Source of the DNA: Streptomyces lydicus
GTDB taxonomy: Bacteria; Actinomycetota; Actinomycetes; Streptomycetales; Streptomycetaceae
Length of the DNA: 64,000 nucleotides
Direction of reading: 5' to 3'
Assembly: GCF_000717345.1 (NCBI RefSeq)
Contig: NZ_JNZA01000010.1
Location: 62,001-126,000 of the forward strand
Both the position numbers and the translations under genes were made by a program. Position 1 is the first letter of the stretch, and each line of letters starts with the position of its first letter. A model generated the notes under the pieces. That model was not told the origin of the DNA. It saw only the letters and a program-made list of their open reading frames with translations, and did not search any database. Shown here one piece after another: positions 25,201 to 32,491 of this stretch.

Positions 25201-25765
25201 CGCCGAGCTGGGCGCGCTGCCGGCCCGGCGGCTGCGGGACGCCCGGCACGGCGAGACGGTGCTGGTCGCCGGGGCCAAGGCGGCCACCCAGACGCCTCCG
25301 ATCCGCTCCGGCCGCCGGGTCATCTTCACCACCCTCGACGACAGCACCGGCCTGGTCGACTGCGCCTTCTTCGACGATTCCCACGCGGCCTGCGCCCACA
25401 CCGTCTTCCACTCCTGGCTGCTGCTGGTACGCGGCACGGTCCAGCGGCGCGGGCCGCGCAGCCTCAGCGTGGTCGGCGCGGCCGCCTGGAACCTCGCCGA
25501 GCTGGCCGAACTCCGCCGCGAGGGCGGCCTGGAGGCGGTCGTCGCACGGCTCGCCGAGGAGCCGGCACACCCCGCGGCCCCGGGGCCCGACGGCGGGTCC
25601 GGCGGGAAGGACGGCCAGGAGGCCGGGACGGCCGGTGCCCCGGCCCGCACCATCCGGCTGGAGACCGGCTACGAACTGCACCCCTGGGCCGACCTCCAGC
25701 CTCCGGGTGAACGCGCCGCCACCGGCCGCAAGCTGTGGCACTCCAGCCCGGGGAGCGCCGGATGA
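22214..25765 (+). CDS. dnaE2: Error-prone DNA polymerase III alpha subunit DnaE2 (ImuC)
   Basis: The 1183-residue protein is a C-family DNA polymerase used for translesion synthesis. It starts with a PHP domain (FTHLHTASGFSLRYGASHPERL, ALTDRDGLSGAVRFAKAA), followed by palm, thumb and fingers. RVAARGSGAGSLVNHLLGI and PDIDIDVES (about residues 427-435) carry catalytic Asp residues, and FGSYGFCKAHAVAFA lies further on. A helix-hairpin-helix region and an OB fold (RRVIFTTLDDSTGLVDCAFF) follow near the C terminus. Length and the early PHP motif fit DnaE2 and not the replicative DnaE1. The ATG at 22214 has AGGAGG upstream, although the frame extends to 22064. An SOS box precedes it. The stop overlaps the start of a Y-family polymerase-like gene. 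Confidence 0.95.
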   Translation: MPGFTHLHTASGFSLRYGASHPERLAERAAERGMDALALTDRDGLSGAVRFAKAAAGAGIRPLFGSELAVAERAPAPAAGSATVRRRTPVRGGAFLDESAARAVFLARDGAAGWAALCRLVSAAHAGRTEQPVLPWSALASAADGLTVLLGPDSEVGRALAAGRPDRAARLLVPWRELYGDALRLEVVDHGRPGSGPGSPRLAARTLGFAVDQGVRAVLTNAVRYADPGQGPVADVLDSARRLVPVDPHRPDSWDSGERWLKDTAAMGRTAERIAEAAGFRRGLAHRLLAMTEETAGACLVDPQDDLGLGRIHFPEPRLVGAEHRTAARVLRSRCAAGMVLRGYDHDRERWARLNDELRTIERLGYPSYFLTVARVVDDVRDLGIRVAARGSGAGSLVNHLLGIAHADPVEHGLLMERFLSERRAALPDIDIDVESARRLEVYRAIFDRFGAERVATVSMPETYRVRHAVRDVGAALGMDPAEVDRLAKAFPHIRARDARAALAELPELRGVREAGDDRLWQLVEALDALPRGIAMHPCGVLLSDATLLDRTPVVPTSGEGFAMSQFDKDDVEEMGLLKLDVLGVRMQSAMAHAVAEIGRAAGRRIDLDDPAQVPPGDRATYDLIRSTETLGCFQIESPGQRDLIGRLQPATFHDLVVDISLFRPGPVAADMVRPFIDARHGRKPVRYPHPDLEEPLRETYGVVVFHEQVIEVLRIMTGCARDEADEQRRALSDPELQGRVRAWFARCAERRGYPPEVIARTWEIVEAFGSYGFCKAHAVAFAVPTYQSAWLKAHHPAAFYAGLLTHDPGMYPKRLLLADARRRGVPVLPLDVNRSAVAHRIELVSGAGSRGVWGLRLALSDVHGMSEAEARRIEDGQPYHSLQDLWQRARPSRPVAERLARVGALDAFGANRRDLLLYLAELHHHGRQASGGQLTLPAAALDGAGTGPAGRAAPADLVEPVGLPDLSEVERLSAELGVLGMDTSRHLMADHREFLAELGALPARRLRDARHGETVLVAGAKAATQTPPIRSGRRVIFTTLDDSTGLVDCAFFDDSHAACAHTVFHSWLLLVRGTVQRRGPRSLSVVGAAAWNLAELAELRREGGLEAVVARLAEEPAHPAAPGPDGGSGGKDGQEAGTAGAPARTIRLETGYELHPWADLQPPGERAATGRKLWHSSPGSAG

Positions 25766-26796
25766 GCACCCCCGACGCCCCCCGCCCGCCGGGCATGCTC
25801 CATGTACGCTTCCGGGCCACCGACGGCACGCCGGTGAGCGCCGGGCAGTTCGAGCAACTGCTGCGGCTGCTCGCGCAGTTCACCCCGGTGATCGAGGCGC
25901 TGCCGCCGGACGCCGCGCTGGCGGACGTCCGCGGTGCGCTGCGCTACTTCGACCGGGACGCGGCGGGCATCGCCGAGCTGATCCGGCTGCGCGCCCTGGT
26001 CTGGCACGGCGTACGGTGCACGATCGGCATCGCCGCCAACCCGCTGCTCGCCCGGATGGCGGCCCAGGGGGCGGCGCCCGGGGAGATCCGGACCGTGCCC
26101 GACGAGCCCGGGGCCGTCACCGCCTTCCTCGACCGCCGGCCGGCCTCCGCGCTGCACGGCGTCGGCCCGGCGACCGCCCGCACCCTGTCCGCGTACGGAC
26201 TCGACAGCGTCGGCCGGATCGCCGCCGCACCGCCCGCGACCCTGCAGCGGATCCTCGGCGCGAAGACCGGCCGGGTCGTCCACGAGCGGGCCCGCGGCAT
26301 CGACCCGACGCCGGTGGTGCCCAATGCCGCCGCCCGCTCGACGGGCGCCGAACACCGCTTCGCCCACGACGAGCTGGACCCCGCCAGACGCCGCCGGGCC
26401 CTGCTCTCGCTCGCCGACGACCTCGGCGCCAGGCTGCGCGGGAGCGGGCAGGTGGCCCGCGCCCTCACCCTCACCGTCCGCTACGCCGACCGCTCCACGA
26501 CCACCCGCACCCGGCGGCTGGACGGGCCGACCGCCCACGGCCCCGCGCTGACCGAGGCGGCCTATGCGCTGCACGCCGCGCTCGGGCTCCAGCGGGCCCG
26601 GGTGCGGTCCGTGGCACTGCGGGCCGAGGACCTCTGCCGCGCCGAACTCGCCGCCCGCCAGCTGTCCTTCGACCCGTCCGACGACAAGGCGCACCGCATC
26701 GAGGCGGCCGTCGACCGCGCCCGGGCGCGCTTCGGCGCGGACGCCGTGCACCCCGCGGCGACGCTCCACCGGGGGACCCCGCGCGCTCAGTCGTAG
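25762..26796 (+). CDS. ImuB-like Y-family polymerase paralogue, probably catalytically inactive
   Basis: The 344-residue protein keeps the order of Y-family polymerases: palm-like N terminus (MLHVRFRATDG), SIGIAAN-like segment CTIGIAANPLLARMAA, helix-hairpin-helix (ALHGVGPATARTLSAYGLDSVGRIAA) and a little-finger-like domain. The catalytic carboxylates look lost: the usual D-x-D-(A)-F-F motif reads RFRATDG, and the S-x-D-E motif reads PPDAALADV. ImuB proteins likewise lack active-site residues and serve as bridges that recruit DnaE2 and the beta clamp. The gene is coupled to dnaE2 by an ATGA overlap, supporting this role. No ImuA' gene is adjacent. It overlaps the convergent PPOX gene by 10 bp at the 3' end. 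Confidence 0.82.
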   Translation: MSTPDAPRPPGMLHVRFRATDGTPVSAGQFEQLLRLLAQFTPVIEALPPDAALADVRGALRYFDRDAAGIAELIRLRALVWHGVRCTIGIAANPLLARMAAQGAAPGEIRTVPDEPGAVTAFLDRRPASALHGVGPATARTLSAYGLDSVGRIAAAPPATLQRILGAKTGRVVHERARGIDPTPVVPNAAARSTGAEHRFAHDELDPARRRRALLSLADDLGARLRGSGQVARALTLTVRYADRSTTTRTRRLDGPTAHGPALTEAAYALHAALGLQRARVRSVALRAEDLCRAELAARQLSFDPSDDKAHRIEAAVDRARARFGADAVHPAATLHRGTPRAQS

Positions 26797-27434
26797 AGCC
26801 GCTCCCCGTACCGCGGGCCGTAGTGCTCCTCCAGCTCCGCCAGCGATCTGGACGGGTCCTCGACGCCGTTGACGATCCGGGCCCGGGAGGGCAGCGCGTC
26901 CGGCTGCCAGGTCTCCGGCTGCCACATCCGGGAGCGCAGGAACGCCTTGGAGCAGTGGTAGAAGACCTCCTCGACCTCCACCAGCAGCGCCAGCCGCGGG
27001 CGGTTGCCCCGGACCACCAGCTCGTCGAAGAACGGGGCGTCACGCAGCAGCCGGGCCCGGCCGTTGATCCGCAGGCTGTCGCCGCGCCCCGGGATGACGT
27101 AGTTCAGCCCGACGTGGGGGTTGGCGAGGACGTTCAGGAAGCCGTCCATCCGCTTGTTGCCGGGCCGGTCGGGGAGGACGAGGGTGGTGTCGTCCAGGAC
27201 ATGGGTGAAGCCCGCGGGGTCGCCCTTGGGCGAGACGTCGCACCGGCCCCGGGCGTCCGAGGTGGCGATCAGGCAGAACGGTGAGCGCGCCAGCCACTGG
27301 CGGTCGAAGTCGTGCAGCCGGTGCCGGGTCTTGTTCGCGGCGTGCGGAGTGGGTTCGCCCATCAGCTCGCGCAGCTCCGCCGCCGACGAGATCTCCTCGA
27401 TCCCCGTGAGATCCGCCGTCCCTGCCGTCTCCAT
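26787..27434 (-). CDS. Pyridoxamine 5'-phosphate oxidase-like FMN-binding protein
   Basis: The 215-residue cytosolic protein has the split-barrel FMN-binding pattern of PPOX-related proteins: SPFCLIATSDARGRCDVSPKGDPAGF, LVLPDRPGNKRMDGFLNVLANPHVGLNYVIPGRGDSLRINGRARL, and EVFYHCSKAFLRSRMW. These match the MSMEG_1061-type subgroup, which may bind FMN or F420 and acts as an oxidoreductase of unknown substrate. It has GGGAG before the ATG and overlaps the end of the ImuB-like gene tail to tail. Confidence 0.85.
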   Translation of the reverse strand: METAGTADLTGIEEISSAAELRELMGEPTPHAANKTRHRLHDFDRQWLARSPFCLIATSDARGRCDVSPKGDPAGFTHVLDDTTLVLPDRPGNKRMDGFLNVLANPHVGLNYVIPGRGDSLRINGRARLLRDAPFFDELVVRGNRPRLALLVEVEEVFYHCSKAFLRSRMWQPETWQPDALPSRARIVNGVEDPSRSLAELEEHYGPRYGERLYD

Positions 27435-27741
27435 CGGTCACTCCCCTCGGTCGATGCCCTGGTCAAGGCGTTACCGACGATAGGCGACCGGTCCGACGAT
27501 CGTGCCGCTGCGGCGCAGGAGTGATGTACGGGACACGGCGCACGCATGGAACGGGCGCCGCGGGCCCCGCACGTACGGTGAGGGTTGTGTGTCGTTTCCT
27601 TCACCGTCACACCGCTGGTACGCCCTGCTTACCCAGCCGTAACTTACTTGCCAGTCAACTGCGTTGGCCCTTGCGATCCGGATCGCAGGTGAACGGCTCA
27701 CCGAGCACTTCGGAGTCCCCTCACCCCGCAAGGAGCATCGT
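27435..27741. other. Divergent intergenic region, no gene seen
   Basis: About 307 bp separate the divergent PPOX-like and lipase genes. It must hold both promoters. The part around 27620-27665 is less GC-rich than its surroundings and is the likely lipase promoter region, but no convincing -35/-10 pair was identified. Confidence 0.35.
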
Positions 27742-28593
27742 ATGAAGCTGCGCTGGTCAAGAGCGCTCACCTGCCTTCCCGCCCTCGTCCTGGCCCTCGG
27801 TGTCATCACCGCCCCGTCCGCTGCCGCCGCCCCCACCGTCAGCAGCGGCTGGAACAACTACTCCTGCAAGCCCTCCGCCGCGCACCCGCGCCCGGTGGTG
27901 CTGGTGCACGGCACCCTGGGCAACTCCGTCGACAACTGGCTCGGCCTCGCGCCCTACCTGGTGGCCCGCGGATACTGCGTCTTCTCCCTGGACTACGGCC
28001 AGTTGCCCGGCGTCCCGTTCTTCCACGGCCTGGGCGCGGTCGACGCCTCCGCACAGCAACTGGCCACCTACGTGGACCGGGTGCTGGCCGCCACCGGCAC
28101 CCGGAAGGTCGACCTGGTCGGCCACTCGCAGGGCGGCATGATGCCGCGGGTCTACCTGAAGTTCCACGGCGGCGCCGACAAGGTGAACGCCCTGGTCGGG
28201 CTGGCCCCCGACAACCACGGCACGGACCTCAGCGGCCTGACCCGGCTGCTGGACCAGTTCCCCGGCGCCAAGGACTACCTCGGCAAGCTGACCCCCGGCC
28301 TGACCGACCAGATCGCCGGCTCCGACGTCCTCAACCGCCTCAACGCGGGCGGCGACACCGTCCCCGGGGTGCACTACACCGTGATCGCCACCAAGTACGA
28401 CGAGGTCGTCACGCCCCATACCAGTGGGTTCCTCGACGGCCCCGACGTCCGCAACGTCCTGCTCCAGGACCTCTGCCCGGCCGACCGCTCCGAGCACGTG
28501 GCCATCGGGCTCGCCGACGGCGTCGCCTTCCACGAGACGGCCAACGCCCTCGACCCGGCCCACGCCACCCCGACCACCTGCGCCTCCGCCTGA
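27742..28593 (+). CDS. Secreted lipase, alpha/beta hydrolase fold
   Basis: The 283-residue protein has a signal peptide (about residues 1-32, SAAAA) and a lipase class 2 fold. PVVLVHGTLGN carries the oxyanion-hole HG, GHSQGGM (around residue 131) is the nucleophile elbow with the catalytic Ser, and an Asp near VIATKYDEVVTPH and a His near SEHVAIGL complete the triad. Several Cys suggest disulfides outside the cell. AAGGAG precedes the ATG. It should hydrolyse extracellular acylglycerols or esters. A GC-rich hairpin follows. Confidence 0.9.
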   Translation: MKLRWSRALTCLPALVLALGVITAPSAAAAPTVSSGWNNYSCKPSAAHPRPVVLVHGTLGNSVDNWLGLAPYLVARGYCVFSLDYGQLPGVPFFHGLGAVDASAQQLATYVDRVLAATGTRKVDLVGHSQGGMMPRVYLKFHGGADKVNALVGLAPDNHGTDLSGLTRLLDQFPGAKDYLGKLTPGLTDQIAGSDVLNRLNAGGDTVPGVHYTVIATKYDEVVTPHTSGFLDGPDVRNVLLQDLCPADRSEHVAIGLADGVAFHETANALDPAHATPTTCASA

Positions 28594-28602
28594 CCGGGAG
28601 CC

Positions 28603-28633
28603 GGCCCGGCCCGCGCCCGCACGGGGCCGGGCC
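28603..28633. terminator. Hairpin between convergent lipase and TetR genes
   Basis: GGCCCGGCCC (28603-28612) pairs with GGGCCGGGCC (28624-28633), giving a perfect 10-bp stem with an 11-base loop. Confidence 0.6.
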
Positions 28634-28675
28634 GTGCTTCCGGGGACCTGGGCGCCCTGCGCCTGCCCGCCGTCG

Positions 28676-29263
28676 TCAGCCGCCCGCGAGCAGTGCGTCG
28701 GTGCACTGCTCGGCCAGCTCCTCGGCGTGCGGCGGGAGGGCTTCCCCGGCGCGCAGATGGCGGCGTACCAGTGACAGCGGCAGGTCGATGACGGCGAGCG
28801 ACACCCGCTCCAGGGCGAGCCTGCCGTGCAGGCCGAGCGCCCCGGCGAGCGCCGCCACGGCCGCCCGTACCTGCATGTTCCCCTCGTCCGCGCGCAGCAG
28901 GTGCTCCTCCGACCAGTCGTCCCGGCCGAATTCATGGGCCCCGTACAGGAGCAGCGCCGCCTCCTGCGGATGCCCGCGGCTCCACGCGACGACGTGCCGG
29001 GAGGCCGCCCGGCCCCCGGCGCGCGGGTCGTCGCTGGACTCCAGCGCGGCGAAGTAGCCCTCCTGGAAGTCCTCGACCGTACGCAGCCACACCTCGGCGA
29101 GCAGCGCCGAACGGCCGGCGAAGCGGTGGTAGAGCGAGCCGCTGGGCGCGCCGACGGTCGCCGCGACCGCGGACATGGTCACCCCGGACGGCCCGGACTC
29201 GGCGGCCAGCCGTACGGCGGCGTCGAGGAGCTGCGGAAGGTCGAAGCGGGAGGGGCGGGCCAT
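28676..29263 (-). CDS. TetR family regulator, self-controlled
   Basis: The 195-residue protein has an N-terminal helix-turn-helix (LLDAAVRLAAESGPSGVTMSAVAATVGAPSGSLYHRFAGRSALLAEVW, about residues 10-56) and a helical C-terminal domain. Two palindromes with the same AGAG-N4-CTCT core lie directly before its start codon (29269-29305), overlapping its likely promoter, so autoregulation is expected. No target gene is obvious beside it: the next gene upstream is the amino acid permease on the same strand, 280 bp away. Confidence 0.88.
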   Translation of the reverse strand: MARPSRFDLPQLLDAAVRLAAESGPSGVTMSAVAATVGAPSGSLYHRFAGRSALLAEVWLRTVEDFQEGYFAALESSDDPRAGGRAASRHVVAWSRGHPQEAALLLYGAHEFGRDDWSEEHLLRADEGNMQVRAAVAALAGALGLHGRLALERVSLAVIDLPLSLVRRHLRAGEALPPHAEELAEQCTDALLAGG

Positions 29264-29264
29264 G

Positions 29265-29308
29265 TTCTAGAGGCTACTCTCCACTATATTAGAGAGGCAT
29301 CTCTAGAA
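29265..29308. promoter_or_regulatory. Paired TetR operators over a promoter
   Basis: AGAG-GCTA-CTCT (29269-29280) and TAGAGA-GGCA-TCTCTA (29290-29305) are two perfect palindromes with the same core, with centres 23 bp apart. The whole region is bounded by TTCTAGAG and its exact complement CTCTAGAA. Between them on the minus strand lies TAATATAGT, a likely -10 region. It sits immediately before the TetR start codon. Confidence 0.65.
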
Positions 29309-29543
29309 CGTCTCCGGGCGCGGGGCTGTCCCCTGCCCGGACGGAAAGGACCGGGGAGGGGTGTCCACAACGTGCACGAACGGGTGCTGCCGGTATCCGG
29401 AGCCGAGGCCGGCCTGCTGATCGACGGCCTGTCCGGCACCGGCGACCGGCTCCGGCCGCGCTCCGGCCGGCCCCCGATGCGGCCGGCCCGCCCGCTGGAG
29501 CCGCTACGTGCGCCTGCCGCGGCGCCTCGTCCGCTGATGCAGC

Positions 29544-30827
29544 TCAGGGCAGCACCCGGCGCAGCGTCAGGAAGCCGAAGGCCGCGCACGCGAGGACCGC
29601 CGGGAGGACCAGCAGCCAACCGGAGAAGGCCAGTACCGCCGCCGTCAGCAGGGCGCTCGCGCACACGCCGCACCACAGGGGAGTGCGACGCGGCAGCAGC
29701 ACCAGCGCGGCGGCCAGGCCGGCGAGGGTCACCGCCGCCAGACAGGTGGCGGTGGCCCTCATCAGGAGGTCCAGATCCGCGCCCCCGGAGCCGGCCGCCG
29801 CCCCCAGTGCCACGGCCACCCCGCCGAGCACCGCCAGCGAACGCCGCGGCACCTCGCCCGGCGCGCCCCCCTTGGCCAGCCAGCGGGGCGCCGCACCGTC
29901 CCGGCCGAGCGCCGCACCGAGCCGGGAGGCCCCGGCCAGATACGAGTTGACCGCGCCGAAGGTGAGGAACAGCGCCGCCGCGGCGGCCACCGGGCGCGCG
30001 GCGGAGCCCGCACTCCGGGCCAGCAGCTCGGTCAGCGGGGTGTCGGTGCGGGCCGCGGCCGGACCCAGCGCACCGATCGTGGTCACCGCGAGCCCCAGGT
30101 AGAGCACGGTGATGACGGCGAGCGTACGGCGCGTCACCCGCGGCAGGTCCCGCGCCGGATCGGCGAATTCGCCCGACAGATGGCTGGCCGCCTCCCAGCC
30201 CGCGAACGCGAAGAACAGCACCGACGCCGCCGAACCGACCGACGTCCAGCCGCCGGGCAGGAACGGTGCGAAGTGCGCGGCGGACACCTGCGGCGCGGCG
30301 GCCAGCACCGCGCACAGCAGCACCGCCGCCAGCACCCCGCCGAGCAGCAGCTGCACCCGGCCCGACATCCGCAGTCCCACCGCGTTGGAGACCAGCGAAC
30401 CGGCCAGCACCACCCCGGCGACCGCGGTCGCGCCCGTGTCGCCCCAACCGGCCGCGTCCGCCACGTACTTGCCGCCGATCAGCGCCGCCGAGACCACACC
30501 GATCGGCACCGCGCCGTAGAACCACCAGCCCACCACGGCCGCCGCGCGCGGCCCGATCGCCCGGTGCACATATGTCGCCACGCCCCCGCCGTCGGGGAAC
30601 CGCGCGCCGAGCGCGGCGAAGGAGGCGGCCACCGGCACACACATGGCCAGCAGCACCACCCAGGCCAGGAGGGAGGCGGGGCCGGCCGCCGCGGCGGCCA
30701 GGGACGGCAGGGTCAGCACACCGGGGCCGAGCACCGCACCGGCACACAGCGCGGTGCCGCTGCCGACGCCCAGCCGCCGTACATCTGCCCGTTCAGAAGC
30801 AGGAAGAGAAGTCTGTTGCACGGTCAC
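29544..30827 (-). CDS. APC-family amino acid permease
   Basis: The 427-residue protein is a polytopic membrane transporter with about twelve hydrophobic helices. The first helix reads GTALCAGAVLGPGVLTLPSLAAAAAGPASLLAW, the GxG-containing unwound helix typical of the amino acid-polyamine-organocation superfamily, and VPVAASFAALGARFPDGGGVATYVHRAIGPRAAAVVGWWFYGAVPIGV follows. It resembles YjeH-type exporters or importers of hydrophobic amino acids. It is divergent from an Lrp/AsnC regulator gene, a common arrangement in which the regulator senses the transported amino acid. Confidence 0.88.
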   Translation of the reverse strand: MTVQQTSLPASERADVRRLGVGSGTALCAGAVLGPGVLTLPSLAAAAAGPASLLAWVVLLAMCVPVAASFAALGARFPDGGGVATYVHRAIGPRAAAVVGWWFYGAVPIGVVSAALIGGKYVADAAGWGDTGATAVAGVVLAGSLVSNAVGLRMSGRVQLLLGGVLAAVLLCAVLAAAPQVSAAHFAPFLPGGWTSVGSAASVLFFAFAGWEAASHLSGEFADPARDLPRVTRRTLAVITVLYLGLAVTTIGALGPAAARTDTPLTELLARSAGSAARPVAAAAALFLTFGAVNSYLAGASRLGAALGRDGAAPRWLAKGGAPGEVPRRSLAVLGGVAVALGAAAGSGGADLDLLMRATATCLAAVTLAGLAAALVLLPRRTPLWCGVCASALLTAAVLAFSGWLLVLPAVLACAAFGFLTLRRVLP

Positions 30828-30850
30828 AGTCGCAGAACGTAACCGTTCAA

Positions 30851-30858
30851 TTGATCAA
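30851..30858. promoter_or_regulatory. AT-rich divergent control region with a small palindrome
   Basis: The 71-bp region between the permease and Lrp-type genes is AT-rich for this genome around 30840-30862 and contains the palindrome TTGATCAA. It is a plausible part of an Lrp/AsnC binding site and promoter. Confidence 0.3.
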
Positions 30859-30898
30859 AAAGAGCTGGCGCCGAACGAAATTCGGCAGGTGGGTCACC

Positions 30899-31375
30899 AT
30901 GGATCTCATGGACGACATTGATTCGGCGATTGTCCGCGAACTGCAGCGCGATGCACGGCAGACCAACCGCGAACTGGCCCGCACGCTCAACATCGCCCCC
31001 TCGACCTGCCTGGAGCGGGTCCGCGCGCTGCGCGCCCGTGGAGTGATCACCGGCTATCGCGCCACGGTGGACCTGCGCACCCTCAACCGCCCCGTGCAGG
31101 CGCTGCTCACCATCCGGATCCGCCCGATGAACCGCGAGGTCATCGAGCGGTTCAAGGCTTTCCTGACCTCCCTGCCGGAGGTCCTCAACGTCTATGTCGT
31201 CGCGGGCGGCGACGACTTCCTGGTCCATGTCGCCGTCCCGGACGTCGACCGGCTGCACGCCCTCCTCATGGACCAGGTGTTCAAGCGCCGCGAAGTGGTC
31301 GACTGCCGCAGCTCGGTCATCTACCAGCACGTCGCCAACGAGATCATCGAGCCGCTGCCGCCGAACGGCCCGTAA
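30899..31375 (+). CDS. Lrp/AsnC family regulator
   Basis: The 158-residue protein has an N-terminal helix-turn-helix (DDIDSAIVRELQRDARQTNRELARTLNIAPSTCLERVRALRARGVITGYRATVD) and a C-terminal ligand-binding RAM domain (VQALLTIRIRPMNREVIERFKAFLTSLPEVLNVYVVAGGDDFLVHVAVPD). Such regulators form octamers and respond to amino acids. It probably controls the divergent permease. A second ATG lies three codons in, at 30908. Confidence 0.9.
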   Translation: MDLMDDIDSAIVRELQRDARQTNRELARTLNIAPSTCLERVRALRARGVITGYRATVDLRTLNRPVQALLTIRIRPMNREVIERFKAFLTSLPEVLNVYVVAGGDDFLVHVAVPDVDRLHALLMDQVFKRREVVDCRSSVIYQHVANEIIEPLPPNGP

Positions 31376-31389
31376 CGGCACACCTCTCA

Positions 31390-31405
31390 GGGGCCGCGCG
31401 GCCCC
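31390..31405. terminator. GC-rich palindrome between convergent genes
   Basis: GGGGCCGC is directly followed by GCGGCCCC. It lies 15 bp past the Lrp-type stop and before the end of the convergent LPMO gene. Confidence 0.4.
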
Positions 31406-31471
31406 GGGGTACGGCGCGGCGCCGCCCCCGAGGTGAAGGAAGGGGACGGCGCCGCTGCTGTGGGGGGTGGT

Positions 31472-32491
31472 TCAGCCGCGGGGGCGGGCGGCCCGGCGGC
31501 GGCTGGTGGTGAACAGGACGGCCGCACCCAGGGCCAGCACGGCCGCGCCGCCGATGGCGAGCGGGGCGGTGGAGCCGTCCCCACCGGTCTCCGCCAGCCG
31601 CCGGCCGCCCGCCGGACCGGAGCCACCGGCGAGCGGCTTGGCCGCGCCGTCGGTGTGCGCGGCGTTGCCGCCCCCGGCCGGCGCCGGCTTGCCGGCCTGG
31701 GCCGACCGGAGCGTGGCGCCGTGCCCGGCCGTGGCGCCGCCCTGATGGCCGTGCGCGCTCATGTCCATGGACGACTTGTCCGCACCCGCCGCGAGCTGAC
31801 CCTCGGTCGGCACGGACGCGGCCGGCGCCGCGGCTGTGGTGCCGGCCTTGCCGCTGTCCTTGCCGAACACGACGTCCGAGCAGGTGTAGAACGCCTCCGG
31901 GCTGTCCGACCGCTGCCAGATGCTGTAGATCAGATGGCGCCCGGACCGCGCCGGCACCTTCCCGTCGAAGACGTAGGACCCGTTCACCAGCTTCGGGTCG
32001 GTCACCTTCGCGAACGGCTTCGACTCCAGGTCCGACCACTTCAGCGGCTTGGCCGGGTCGTAACCGGCCTTGGTGAGGTACAGCTCGAAGGAGCCCCGGT
32101 GCGGTGCGGTGGCCCGGTAGCGGAACGTGTGGTTGCCGGCCTGCATCTTGGTGGCCGGCCAGTCGGCGCGCGGCAGGTCCAGCCCCTTGAACGCGGCGTC
32201 ACCGGCACTGCAGAGCTTGCCGTCCGGGATCTTCTCCTTGGACTTGCCGCCCGCGTTGCCGTCCCGCACCCCGTTCCAGTCGTAGAACTCCTGCGCCCCG
32301 CCGGCCTGCACGGCCGCCTTGCACGCCGCGGACTTCGGGCTCTCCGGCCCCTCCGCGTAACAGGCGAGGACCCGGCTGACCGGGTCGGACATCGAACCGT
32401 GCGCGACGGCCGGACTCGCGGTGAGCAGGGTCAGTGCGAGCGGCGCGAGGCCGGCCAGCGCGATCCCGGTGGCCTTACGACGAGCGGTCAT
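31472..32491 (-). CDS. AA10 lytic polysaccharide monooxygenase with sortase anchor
   Basis: The 339-residue protein is a copper enzyme that oxidatively cleaves chitin or cellulose. The signal peptide ends SPAVA, leaving His31 as the mature N terminus (HGSMSDPVSR), which with a second His near ATAPHRGSF forms the copper histidine brace. The catalytic domain runs to about residue 205 (YTCSDVVF). A Ala/Gly/His-rich linker follows, then LAETG (residues 299-303), a hydrophobic helix and a TTSRRRAARPRG tail. This is a complete LAXTG sorting signal for class E sortase, so the enzyme should be covalently attached to peptidoglycan. The ATG at 32491 has AAGGAG upstream. No carbohydrate-binding module is visible. 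Confidence 0.9.
   Translation of the reverse strand: MTARRKATGIALAGLAPLALTLLTASPAVAHGSMSDPVSRVLACYAEGPESPKSAACKAAVQAGGAQEFYDWNGVRDGNAGGKSKEKIPDGKLCSAGDAAFKGLDLPRADWPATKMQAGNHTFRYRATAPHRGSFELYLTKAGYDPAKPLKWSDLESKPFAKVTDPKLVNGSYVFDGKVPARSGRHLIYSIWQRSDSPEAFYTCSDVVFGKDSGKAGTTAAAPAASVPTEGQLAAGADKSSMDMSAHGHQGGATAGHGATLRSAQAGKPAPAGGGNAAHTDGAAKPLAGGSGPAGGRRLAETGGDGSTAPLAIGGAAVLALGAAVLFTTSRRRAARPRG

Noticed and set aside
22178..25741. A 1187-codon open frame antisense to dnaE2
   Set aside because: It is a high-GC shadow: it has no domain pattern, is rich in Gly/Ala/Arg/Val, and mirrors an unmistakable polymerase gene.
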